Below, in pieces: positions 1-5,492 of a DNA stretch of 5,492 nt. Numbering within the stretch: position 1 is the first letter of the stretch; the number at the start of each line of letters is the position of its first letter. The position numbers and the translations under genes were made by a program. The DNA is from CAZSPL01 sp964608735 (lineage in GTDB: Bacteria > JAJVIF01 > JAPKYR01 > CAZSPL01), in the NCBI GenBank assembly GCA_964608735.1, contig CAZSPL010000233.1, forward strand, positions 1 to 5,492, in the 5' to 3' direction. The notes under the pieces are model-generated. The model saw only the letters and a list, made by a program, of their open reading frames with translations, made no database searches and was not told the origin of the DNA.

Positions 1-296
1 CCGCCGTAGTAGTCGTAGATAATTCGCGCGCAGCTTGGGGCGGGACGGCTCTCGCCCTTGATGCTGTGCTCCTTCATGAGCTTGAGGCGTTCTTCCTCAC
101 TGGAATGATGGTCGAACCAAAGGCCCGCGCCGGGGACATAGGGGATATTCGCGAGCACATCATTTTCGGTGACCGTAACTTCGCCGTCCTGCACGTCCTT
201 GGGGTGGACGAATTCGCGGTCGTCGATTATGCCCGCCTCTTTAAGAAGCACCGCGCAGGCAAGTCCATCAAAGTCGGAACGAGTAAGAAGCCGCAT
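1..296 (-). CDS. DHH-family phosphoesterase (exopolyphosphatase-like), N-terminal part
   Basis: This is a partial minus-strand gene: 98 codons are visible and the C-terminus lies beyond the left edge. The protein starts MRLLTRSDFDGLACAVLL, which carries the first DHH-superfamily metal motif (D8-F-D10-G-L). The signature DHH motif follows at D62-H63-H64 within 'WFDHHSSEEE'. The family hydrolyses phosphoester or phosphoanhydride bonds with Mn2+ or Mg2+ in the cytoplasm, and its members include RecJ, PPX and NrnA. The opening, with 'HPKDVQDG' at about residues 31-38 and 'APSCARIIYDYYG' near the visible end, resembles proteins usually annotated as exopolyphosphatase-like; the real substrate (polyphosphate, oligoribonucleotide or cyclic dinucleotide) cannot be fixed here. 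The ATG at 296-294 follows a strong GAGGAGA Shine-Dalgarno, supporting this start. There is no signal peptide. The gene is divergent from the exported hydrolase at 476. DHH membership is near certain; the substrate is an inference. Confidence 0.9.
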   Translation of the reverse strand, partial: MRLLTRSDFDGLACAVLLKEAGIIDDREFVHPKDVQDGEVTVTENDVLANIPYVPGAGLWFDHHSSEEERLKLMKEHSIKGESRPAPSCARIIYDYYG

Positions 297-302
297 GTTG
301 TA

Positions 303-309
303 TCTCCTC
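303..309 (-). promoter_or_regulatory. Shine-Dalgarno site of the DHH gene
   Basis: On the minus strand the sequence GAGGAGA lies 6 nt before the ATG at 296-294. It closely matches the anti-Shine-Dalgarno complement and fixes the start of the DHH-family gene. Confidence 0.8.
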
Positions 310-323
310 AGTTTCTATGGCGT

Positions 324-344
324 GTTTTCGTAAAATATGAAAAC
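324..344. repeat. AT-rich inverted repeat in the DHH gene leader
   Basis: GTTTTC (324-329) and GAAAAC (339-344) form perfect 6-bp inverted arms around a 9-nt AT-rich centre. It sits 28 bp upstream of the DHH start codon, just downstream of a possible minus-strand -10 (TAGAAT, plus coordinates 350-355). The position would suit a repressor operator, but short AT-rich palindromes are common by chance, so no function is assigned. Confidence 0.3.
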
Positions 345-349
345 CGTTA

Positions 350-355
350 ATTCTA
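350..355 (-). promoter_or_regulatory. Possible -10 box for the DHH gene
   Basis: The minus-strand hexamer TAGAAT has one mismatch to TATAAT and lies about 54 bp before the start codon. No convincing -35 hexamer is visible at the expected spacing, so this is only a candidate promoter. Confidence 0.25.
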
Positions 356-390
356 TCATGAAATGGCCGGGAGCAGAAACAAAATCGGGG

Positions 391-426
391 CCTGGCGTCA
401 CGCCTGGCACCACGCCTGGCACCGTA
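391..426. repeat. Three tandem copies of a 12-bp GC-rich repeat
   Basis: Three consecutive 12-bp units start with CCTGGC: CCTGGCGTCACG (391-402), CCTGGCACCACG (403-414) and CCTGGCACCGTA (415-426). The middle and third units share their first nine bases; the first unit differs from the middle one at two positions. The first unit also creates a GGCGT-C-ACGCC palindrome (394-404). The array sits directly upstream of the TATAAT at 431 and covers the place where a -35 would fall. It may be regulatory or simply a dispersed intergenic repeat; the sequence alone cannot separate these. Confidence 0.75.
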
Positions 427-430
427 GTAG

Positions 431-436
431 TATAAT
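431..436 (+). promoter_or_regulatory. Candidate -10 box for the hydrolase-cupin operon
   Basis: A perfect TATAAT hexamer lies 39 bp before the ATG at 476. It predicts a transcription start near 443 and a leader of about 33 nt, which contains the purine-rich AAAGGAAAAGG (463-473) ahead of the start. No good -35 hexamer is present: at a 17-bp spacing the sequence is CACCAC, inside the 12-bp repeat array. The promoter may therefore depend on an activator. Confidence 0.5.
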
Positions 437-475
437 AGGCGAAGGGTCGGGATAATCACTTCAAAGGAAAAGGCC

Positions 476-3076
476 ATGTGGAGAAATACCATCCTGATCG
501 GGCTTGTCATCATCCTGCTTTTCACGGGAGGAAGCGTTCTCGCCCAGGCGTCGGCGGAAACGCCGGCGGTGCTGCCGTCGCTCGACGCCGGCATCGTCAT
601 ACGCGACTGGCATTGCATCGGGCCGTTCTCATCGGGGCCGCGCGAATCGATGGTCAATCCGCTGGAAAGTTTCTACCATCCACTGGACTCGTCGGGCATA
701 CCGGACTTGAGCGCGCGGTATCCATCCATACTGGCGACCGGGCGCGATGTCGGGTGGACAGAAATCCAGGCGGATGAAAACGGGAACCTGAATTTCAAAT
801 TCGACAACGTCGACTGGGATAAGATAAACGACGAATGGGGCGTAAGCGGTATCAATTTCAGCGGCGCGGCATATGCCGAGTTCAACTGCGGGATGAAATG
901 TCGCGCGCTCGCGGACGCAAGCGGTATCGGGACATTCGTGCTGAACGGCGTCCGCTACTCCGGCGACCCATACGGGCATCACCTCATCAAACCGCCGGTA
1001 ATCCTCGAAGAAGGGGTGAACCACATCTCGTTCTTCTTCGGCGGGTTCGGCGGCGAGGACAGCGTGCAGTTCAAGCTCGAACCGGTGCCGGGCGAAGTGA
1101 TGATACTGGATAGAGACATCCTCGTACCGGATGTGGTGAGGGGAGAATTGACCCAGGGATTTATCGGTGTCCCGATCCTCAATACGACGGAACAATGGCT
1201 GGAAGGCGCATCGTTGAGCATCGAATCGGATTATCTGTCGTTTCAGGAAGATGTCGATGTGCCGTCCATAGCGCCGCTATCCGTCGTCAAAATGTGCGTT
1301 GGACTCAGGAATACCGACAATTTCCCATCGGAATACGAGAACGATGAGCTCGAAATAAATATTATGGTCAAGCATCCATACGGTGAAACATCGGCCATGG
1401 CGACGGTGCGGGTAAGAAATCCGGAGGATTCGAGGATCATCACTTTCAGGAGCCGCATCGACAACAGCACGCAGAAATTAGCCGTACGTTATCCCCTTGA
1501 TTACGACCCGTCGAAAGAATACGCGCTGATTCTCACAACCCACGGAGCGGGTGTCGAATGCGAGGGACAGGTGGATGCGTTTCAGCCCAAGGACTGGGCG
1601 TTCGTCGCGGCGGCCACCAACAGAAGGCGTTTCGGATTCGACTGGCAGGACTGGGGACGCCTGGACGCCCTTGAAGTATTGAATTATTGTAAATGGCAAT
1701 ACCCCATCGACGATAACCGTGTGTATCTCGTCGGGCATTCGATGGGTGGGCATGGGGCGTGGCACATCGGCACAACTCACGCCGACCAATTCGCCGCGGT
1801 GGTACCGAGCGCCGGATGGGCATCGTTCCAGTTGTACATCCCATGGTTCCTCCGGAGCGACGAGATGTTCGCCGACCCCGATTTGAAGAGGATTATCGAT
1901 GCGTGCAATTCGCCCGACAGAACAGAGCTGCTTCTGCCGAATCTTCGCAACACCCCTGTGCTCGCGGTTCATGGCTCTGAGGATGACAATGTGCCGCCCA
2001 CTCACGCGCGGCTCTTGACCGGAATGCTCGAGCGCATGGGTTACCAGGCGGCGTACTGGGAAGAACCCGGACAGGGGCATTGGTGGGATGAAACACCGGA
2101 TATCCCCGGGGCGGATTGCGTCGATGCCGAGAGGATAATAAATTTCCTGAAGAATAATGTGAGGGATGAATTCCCACAGCACGTGACGTTTGTTTCATAT
2201 GACCTGGGGAATAACAGCGGCAGTTATTGGGTGAGCGTCTCCGAAGCGTTAAGACCAATGGGCAAGATACAGGTCGATGCGGAAATAAACGCCGGATCAT
2301 CGATCACGGCGACGACATATAACGTGAAGCGGCTGTCCTTCGACCTTAGTCACATGTCATCCGTTAAGCTTCCGGCGCAAATAATCATCGACGGGCAGGA
2401 AGTGGCGATGCCCCATATGATTGACACCGCGGTAACCCTCATCCGGGGCGACAAGGGATGGTATGTCACGAATTACATCCCGACCGGGAGGATGAAGCGC
2501 GACAATTGCCGTGGGCCGATCAAGCGAGCATATTATCAGCCTTTCGTCATCGTCGTGGGCACCACGGGCACGAAAGAGCAGAACGACCTGAACATGGAGC
2601 TCGCCCGCGACCTTGCGCAGAGATGGTGGTACCGGGCGAACGGGCATGTTTTAATAGTGACGGATACCGATGCCATGGTCGGTTCGAAATGGTGGGGATA
2701 CAACTACATTCTCATCGGTGGGCCATCGAGCAATTCTTACAGTGAAGCGGCGAGCAGCTATCTGCCGATACAAATGTCCGATAGTGGAGTATGGCTCGGC
2801 GATGAATTCATTCCCGGGAAAGACCTCGCCGTCAAATTTATATTTCCGGAGCCGCTTCTCGGGCAGAGGCTGATACTGTGTAACTGGGGAACATCCGTCG
2901 AAGGCATGCGTCTTGCGGCGGGACTTACATGCCTTTACTCCGGGAGCGGGCTGCCGGATTTTCTGGTATTCGATAAAGACGTGAAGCTGATGGGCATGGC
3001 CGGCGTCAAGGCGGCGGGATTTTTCGATAATGATTGGAAATTGGATGCGGATTTGTATTATCTGTGCAGGAACTGA
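476..3076 (+). CDS. Exported prolyl-oligopeptidase-like (S9-type) alpha/beta hydrolase
   Basis: This 866-residue protein begins with a Sec signal peptide: a hydrophobic run at residues 6-16, then VLAQA with likely cleavage near residues 23-25. It should act in the periplasm or outside the cell. An N-terminal beta-rich domain (about 40-205) opens with 'WHCIGPF' (45-51) and includes a 'FVLNGVRYSGDPYG' stretch, which looks like a galactose-binding-type sandwich. A linker domain follows. The alpha/beta hydrolase core spans about 335-560: oxyanion-type HGAG (356-359), nucleophile elbow GHSMGG with Ser422, acid Asp503 in 'HGSEDDNVPP', and His535 in 'GQGHWWDE'. The triad looks intact. A C-terminal domain (about 685-860, 'QPFVIVVGTTGT' to 'AAGFFDNDW') recurs in similar environmental hydrolases and has no function I know. 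The substrate could be a peptide or a carbohydrate ester (as in feruloyl or acetyl esterases). The cupin gene follows 17 bp downstream. The start is supported by the signal peptide and a purine-rich site. The fold is confident; the substrate is unknown. Confidence 0.9.
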   Translation: MWRNTILIGLVIILLFTGGSVLAQASAETPAVLPSLDAGIVIRDWHCIGPFSSGPRESMVNPLESFYHPLDSSGIPDLSARYPSILATGRDVGWTEIQADENGNLNFKFDNVDWDKINDEWGVSGINFSGAAYAEFNCGMKCRALADASGIGTFVLNGVRYSGDPYGHHLIKPPVILEEGVNHISFFFGGFGGEDSVQFKLEPVPGEVMILDRDILVPDVVRGELTQGFIGVPILNTTEQWLEGASLSIESDYLSFQEDVDVPSIAPLSVVKMCVGLRNTDNFPSEYENDELEINIMVKHPYGETSAMATVRVRNPEDSRIITFRSRIDNSTQKLAVRYPLDYDPSKEYALILTTHGAGVECEGQVDAFQPKDWAFVAAATNRRRFGFDWQDWGRLDALEVLNYCKWQYPIDDNRVYLVGHSMGGHGAWHIGTTHADQFAAVVPSAGWASFQLYIPWFLRSDEMFADPDLKRIIDACNSPDRTELLLPNLRNTPVLAVHGSEDDNVPPTHARLLTGMLERMGYQAAYWEEPGQGHWWDETPDIPGADCVDAERIINFLKNNVRDEFPQHVTFVSYDLGNNSGSYWVSVSEALRPMGKIQVDAEINAGSSITATTYNVKRLSFDLSHMSSVKLPAQIIIDGQEVAMPHMIDTAVTLIRGDKGWYVTNYIPTGRMKRDNCRGPIKRAYYQPFVIVVGTTGTKEQNDLNMELARDLAQRWWYRANGHVLIVTDTDAMVGSKWWGYNYILIGGPSSNSYSEAASSYLPIQMSDSGVWLGDEFIPGKDLAVKFIFPEPLLGQRLILCNWGTSVEGMRLAAGLTCLYSGSGLPDFLVFDKDVKLMGMAGVKAAGFFDNDWKLDADLYYLCRN

Positions 3077-3080
3077 ACGC

Positions 3081-3086
3081 AGGAGG
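3081..3086 (+). promoter_or_regulatory. Shine-Dalgarno site deciding the cupin start
   Basis: A perfect AGGAGG lies 7 nt before the ATG at 3094. It selects this start over the in-frame ATG at 3034, which would overlap the end of the upstream hydrolase gene by 43 bp. Confidence 0.9.
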
Positions 3087-3093
3087 ATTATCA

Positions 3094-3441
3094 ATGACAC
3101 ACGGACACTATCTTGACAAACCACTCATGCCCGCACCGGAAGTGGAAGGCACGAAACTCGCGGGACTCCGATGGCTCACCGACAAGGACACAGCCGAATT
3201 CTTCTACATGCGGCATGTCATCGTCGAGGAAGGCGGAAGCATCGGGCTGCACGACCATCCATACGAGCACCAGATATTTGTCATAAATGGAAAAGGGAGA
3301 TGCGTAATCGAAGGGAATGAGCTGATTCTCACCGAGGGATGCTTCGGGCTTGTCCCGGGCGGCGTGGCGCACAGTTTCGAGAATGTCGGCGACGGCTCCC
3401 TCGAATTCATCTGCTGCATCAACCGCGTCGACGATGATTAA
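3094..3441 (+). CDS. Small single-domain cupin protein
   Basis: This is a 115-residue cytoplasmic protein made of one cupin beta-barrel. Motif 1 is seen as 'GLHDHPYEHQIFVINGKG' (51-68) and motif 2 as 'GCFGLVPGGVAHSFEN' (82-97). The predicted metal ligands are His53, His55, His59 and His93, the all-histidine pattern known from the Thermotoga cupin TM1459. The glutamate usual in canonical motif 1 (HxH-x4-E) is Gln60 here. Length and motif spacing are typical of stand-alone cupins, which include small dioxygenases, isomerases and sugar- or ligand-binding proteins, so the reaction cannot be deduced. No signal peptide is present, unlike the exported hydrolase 17 bp upstream. The two genes are very probably co-transcribed, so the cupin may process or sense a product of that hydrolase; this is inference. 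The stop codon directly abuts that of the convergent membrane protein gene. Confidence 0.9.
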   Translation: MTHGHYLDKPLMPAPEVEGTKLAGLRWLTDKDTAEFFYMRHVIVEEGGSIGLHDHPYEHQIFVINGKGRCVIEGNELILTEGCFGLVPGGVAHSFENVGDGSLEFICCINRVDDD

Positions 3442-4947
3442 CTAATTACACGGATATGTCTGTTTCATTCCTTCCGCCGCGAGTGTCCGTGCATCGTCCA
3501 TGTAGACCCATACGACGGTGTCATCGCGCGATGCTTCCCTGAGTTTCTCGATGGTTTCCCGCGTCTGAATGCCCCCATGAATCACCTCGACCGAGACGCC
3601 GCCGAGTTCATCGCCAAAACGGTCGAGAAGCATCTCGGGAAGTCCCCAATCGAAGACCAGCGCCCCGAGGTATGTCTGCGGCGCGTTGAACACGAGAAGC
3701 CTTTTGCGTTTTACCCCCCACTCCCCGTTGAACTGCTCAACAAGCTCAGTGGATGATGCTTTAACGCTGTCCACGATATGTCCCGCTTCAGTCCACGCGG
3801 AATTATTCTGCAGCAGGCAGAGGAACAGCATGGCGATGTAAAAAACCGCCACAAGCGAGCGCAGACGAAATTTACCGACTGCTCTCCCGACGGGCACGAT
3901 GCATTTAGCGATTATCAGCGAAAAGAATATGGATGGAGTGTACAGAAAGCGCGTGTTCCTGAGGCAGTCCTCGAGCATGCCCATGTGCGCCGTCGGTATC
4001 GAGCAGATGACGACCGCCGCCGCGAGGACAATCATTCCCCCGCGGCTTCGTGCGTCCTTGAATAACAGGAGAGGCGACAACAGCAGTCCGGTCATGACGA
4101 CATTCCAGGCAACGCCCAGCGGGCTGAACAGCAGCCGGTTCACAGGGAGCAGCAGCAGTTTGAACGGTTGGATGAAAAGCTGGTAAATAAAGGTCCAGAA
4201 ATGGAAACCATCCTCGCGCGGGATGTACGGCCCACCGCCGAATCCGTGGAGAATCACAACGCGCGCGATGAGAACGGCGGTGAGCGAAATGAAATACGGC
4301 ATCACGCGGCGGAAGATACCGGCGAATTTCACCGGGCGGCCGTCATTTTCAGCGAGGGGATATATTTCCGTCAGGAGGATTACCAGCGGGAAAACATAGG
4401 CAACTTCCTTGGCGAGGCATGCGAACAGGAACAGGATTATCGAGCATGAACGCAATCGCCGCGCTCCGGGCTGAGAGGGTTCGCGGCCGATGAGGTGGAA
4501 ATATAACGACCACGCAAGGAGCGCTCCGCACATGACATCGAAACGTCCCGCCACCCATGTCACCGCCTCGGGATGCGCCGGATGCAGCGCGAATATCAAC
4601 CCCGCGACGAGCGCCGGCCACCTGTTCCGGAAGAGCCGCATCGCTATCATCGCCACGCCAATGACTGCTACCGCATGCAGCAATACATTTTCGAGGTGAT
4701 AACCCATCTCCCATCCGCCGAACATGAACGAATCGAGCTTAAAGGATATCCATACGAGCGGACGGAAGAATATCCCCACCGAGCCGACCTCGGCAAGTTT
4801 GAAATTCCTTACGGCGTGGTATATCTGGAAGTCATCGGCATGAAACCCGGACGAGAGGATCGGGAAATATCCCGCGATGCATGCCGTCACCAGGACCAAT
4901 GAAACCCACGGAGGCAATGATTCCGTGCCGACTCGCTCTCGCGACAT
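3442..4947 (-). CDS. GT-C family membrane glycosyltransferase (TMTC/PMT/ArnT-like)
   Basis: This 501-residue polytopic inner-membrane protein probably transfers a sugar from a polyprenyl-phosphate donor to an acceptor on the outer face of the membrane. After the first membrane segment (about 14-31) comes the GT-C acidic motif 'HADDF' with Asp38-Asp39, the likely catalytic site. Further family hallmarks are 'FFRPLVWISFKLD' (60-72), 'GYHLENVLLH' (82-91), 'ALHPAHPEAVTWVAGRFD' (120-137), 'LAKE' (178-181) and 'RFLYTPSIFF' (333-342). Roughly ten hydrophobic segments end near residue 380. The last ~110 residues are soluble and contain no TPR repeats, unlike TMTC-type relatives. The ATG at 4947-4945 is preferred over the GTG at 4956-4954, because GAAGGTG (4960-4954) gives a Shine-Dalgarno 6 nt before the ATG and overlaps that GTG. 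Neighbours do not reveal the acceptor; no polysaccharide cluster is visible. GT-C membership is confident; donor and acceptor are unknown. Confidence 0.85.
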   Translation of the reverse strand: MSRERVGTESLPPWVSLVLVTACIAGYFPILSSGFHADDFQIYHAVRNFKLAEVGSVGIFFRPLVWISFKLDSFMFGGWEMGYHLENVLLHAVAVIGVAMIAMRLFRNRWPALVAGLIFALHPAHPEAVTWVAGRFDVMCGALLAWSLYFHLIGREPSQPGARRLRSCSIILFLFACLAKEVAYVFPLVILLTEIYPLAENDGRPVKFAGIFRRVMPYFISLTAVLIARVVILHGFGGGPYIPREDGFHFWTFIYQLFIQPFKLLLLPVNRLLFSPLGVAWNVVMTGLLLSPLLLFKDARSRGGMIVLAAAVVICSIPTAHMGMLEDCLRNTRFLYTPSIFFSLIIAKCIVPVGRAVGKFRLRSLVAVFYIAMLFLCLLQNNSAWTEAGHIVDSVKASSTELVEQFNGEWGVKRKRLLVFNAPQTYLGALVFDWGLPEMLLDRFGDELGGVSVEVIHGGIQTRETIEKLREASRDDTVVWVYMDDARTLAAEGMKQTYPCN

Positions 4948-4953
4948 TGGCAA

Positions 4954-4960
4954 CACCTTC
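4954..4960 (-). promoter_or_regulatory. Shine-Dalgarno site deciding the glycosyltransferase start
   Basis: On the minus strand GAAGGTG ends 6 nt before the ATG at 4947-4945, a good ribosome-binding match and spacing. It also contains the alternative GTG start (4956-4954), which would leave that start without a properly spaced site. Confidence 0.6.
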
Positions 4961-4978
4961 TTATCGGTCGATTAACCT

Positions 4979-5034
4979 CCGGGGAGCTTGTTGTTAATTA
5001 GACGCTCGAAGTGCCTTTTTCGTTGGCTCCCCGG
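4979..5034. repeat. 9-bp perfect inverted repeat between divergent genes
   Basis: CCGGGGAGC (4979-4987) and GCTCCCCGG (5026-5034) are perfect inverted arms separated by 38 nt of mostly AT-rich sequence. The pair lies in the 126-bp gap between the divergent glycosyltransferase and adenosyltransferase genes. The loop is long for an intrinsic terminator and no T-run follows either arm, so a paired protein-binding site or a long-range leader hairpin on the minus-strand transcript is more plausible. The function is unknown. Confidence 0.6.
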
Positions 5035-5057
5035 GCATCTGGCAGGATTGAAAATGC

Positions 5058-5063
5058 TATAAT
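5058..5063 (+). promoter_or_regulatory. Candidate -10 box giving a near-leaderless adenosyltransferase mRNA
   Basis: A perfect TATAAT is separated by only 10 nt (CACCGCCGAT) from the ATG at 5074. Transcription starting 6-8 nt after the box would begin 2-4 nt before the start codon. No Shine-Dalgarno is present immediately upstream of the ATG, which fits leaderless translation. The -35 region (about 5034-5040) has no good match to TTGACA. Confidence 0.5.
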
Positions 5064-5073
5064 CACCGCCGAT

Positions 5074-5492
5074 ATGACCGAGGGCAAAAACAGGCTGCAC
5101 GTCTACACGGGCGATGGCAAGGGCAAGACAAGCATTGCCGTCGGTATGGCCGTGCGCGCCGCCGGGGCGGGGATGAATGTCGCGTTCATCCAGTTCGACA
5201 AGGGCTACGACGGTGGTGAGGATATCTACAACGAGCGCAAGGTGCTTCGCGGGCTCGACCAGGTCTATTTATTCGCATCGGGACTCAGCAGGATGAATGA
5301 GGACGGCTCGTTCCGCATGGGGGTCACCGACAACGACCGCGTCGAGGCGAAGGTCGGCATAGAGAAAGCGATTGCGGTCATCGCGGACGGGAAGTACGAG
5401 ATGGTCATACTCGATGAAGCCATCACGGCCGCGGGATACGGCCTCGTCGATAAAGACGCGGTGATGGACATCGTCAACGAATGGAACGATGC
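5074..5492 (+). CDS. Cob(I)alamin adenosyltransferase, CobA/CobO/BtuR type, N-terminal part
   Basis: 139 codons are visible and the gene runs off the right edge. The family is about 170-200 residues long, so some 30-60 residues are missing. The enzyme transfers the 5'-deoxyadenosyl group of ATP to the cobalt of reduced corrinoids in the cytoplasm, the step that makes adenosylcobalamin or adenosylcobyrinate diamide. Evidence is the family-type P-loop GDGKGKTS (residues 13-20) directly after a short beta strand ('RLHVYTG'), the 'NVAFIQFDKG' strand (35-44), and the Walker-B-like 'MVILDEAITAAGYGLV' (110-125). The family assignment is strong; whether it works in de novo synthesis or salvage cannot be told because no other cob gene is in view. 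No cobalamin riboswitch fits in the 126-bp upstream gap. The ATG has no Shine-Dalgarno and lies 10 nt after a perfect TATAAT; a TTG at 5023 is in frame but less likely. Confidence 0.9.
   Translation, partial: MTEGKNRLHVYTGDGKGKTSIAVGMAVRAAGAGMNVAFIQFDKGYDGGEDIYNERKVLRGLDQVYLFASGLSRMNEDGSFRMGVTDNDRVEAKVGIEKAIAVIADGKYEMVILDEAITAAGYGLVDKDAVMDIVNEWND

Noticed and set aside
66..350. 94-aa plus-strand ORF
   Set aside because: It is antisense to the DHH-family gene, whose motifs and Shine-Dalgarno are clear, and it resembles no known family.
391..426. CRISPR-like array
   Set aside because: The 12-bp units are directly adjacent with no unique spacers, and there are no cas genes in the window.
629..1195. 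188-aa minus-strand ORF
   Set aside because: It is antisense to the N-terminal domain of the hydrolase and has no recognisable motif or ribosome site.
1478..2182. 234-aa minus-strand ORF inside the hydrolase
   Set aside because: It lies opposite the catalytic core of the S9-type hydrolase and shows no domain motifs; a shadow of codon bias.
3034..3093. Longer N-terminus of the cupin starting at ATG 3034
   Set aside because: It would overlap the end of the hydrolase, while a perfect AGGAGG sits at the right distance from ATG 3094.
4979..5034. Intrinsic terminator
   Set aside because: The loop is 38 nt and no T-run follows either arm; both flanking genes are also divergent, so no gene end needs termination here.
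4948..5073. Cobalamin riboswitch upstream of the adenosyltransferase
   Set aside because: The gap is too short for the usual ~200-nt element, no B12-box-like sequence was recognised, and the -10 lies only 10 nt before the ATG.

Overview
The window suggests an uncultivated, Gram-negative-type bacterium with moderately high GC and long coding stretches. The evidence is a Sec-exported S9-type hydrolase with an N-terminal 'W-x-x-IGPF' domain, an architecture I associate with Planctomycetes-like and related environmental lineages, together with clear Shine-Dalgarno sites on most genes. I cannot name a taxon from the sequence alone.

Layout from left to right. (1) Positions 1-296, minus strand: the N-terminal third or so of a DHH-family phosphoesterase, running off the left edge. 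(2) 297-475: a divergent intergenic region with a 3 x 12 bp GC-rich tandem repeat, a perfect TATAAT box and an AT-rich inverted repeat. (3) 476-3076 and 3094-3441, plus strand: a likely two-gene operon of a large exported prolyl-oligopeptidase-like (alpha/beta hydrolase) protein, followed 17 bp later by a small single-domain cupin. (4) 3442-4947, minus strand: a multi-pass GT-C-type membrane glycosyltransferase (TMTC/PMT/ArnT-like), convergent with the cupin, with stop codons directly abutting. (5) 4948-5073: a divergent intergenic region with a 9-bp inverted repeat and a TATAAT only 10 nt before the next start codon. (6) 5074-5492, plus strand: the N-terminal part of a CobA/CobO/BtuR-type cob(I)alamin adenosyltransferase, cut by the right edge.

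Functionally the window is a mosaic of housekeeping and cell-envelope genes. The only likely co-expressed pair is the exported hydrolase and the cupin. No RNA gene, CRISPR array, insertion sequence or recognisable defence system was found. The points worth a second look are regulatory: the tandem repeat in the hydrolase promoter, the near-leaderless adenosyltransferase start, the inverted repeat between the last two genes, and the zero-gap convergent stops. The hydrolase's recurrent but, to my knowledge, uncharacterised C-terminal domain is also of interest. I do not see convincing evidence of a wholly new system.
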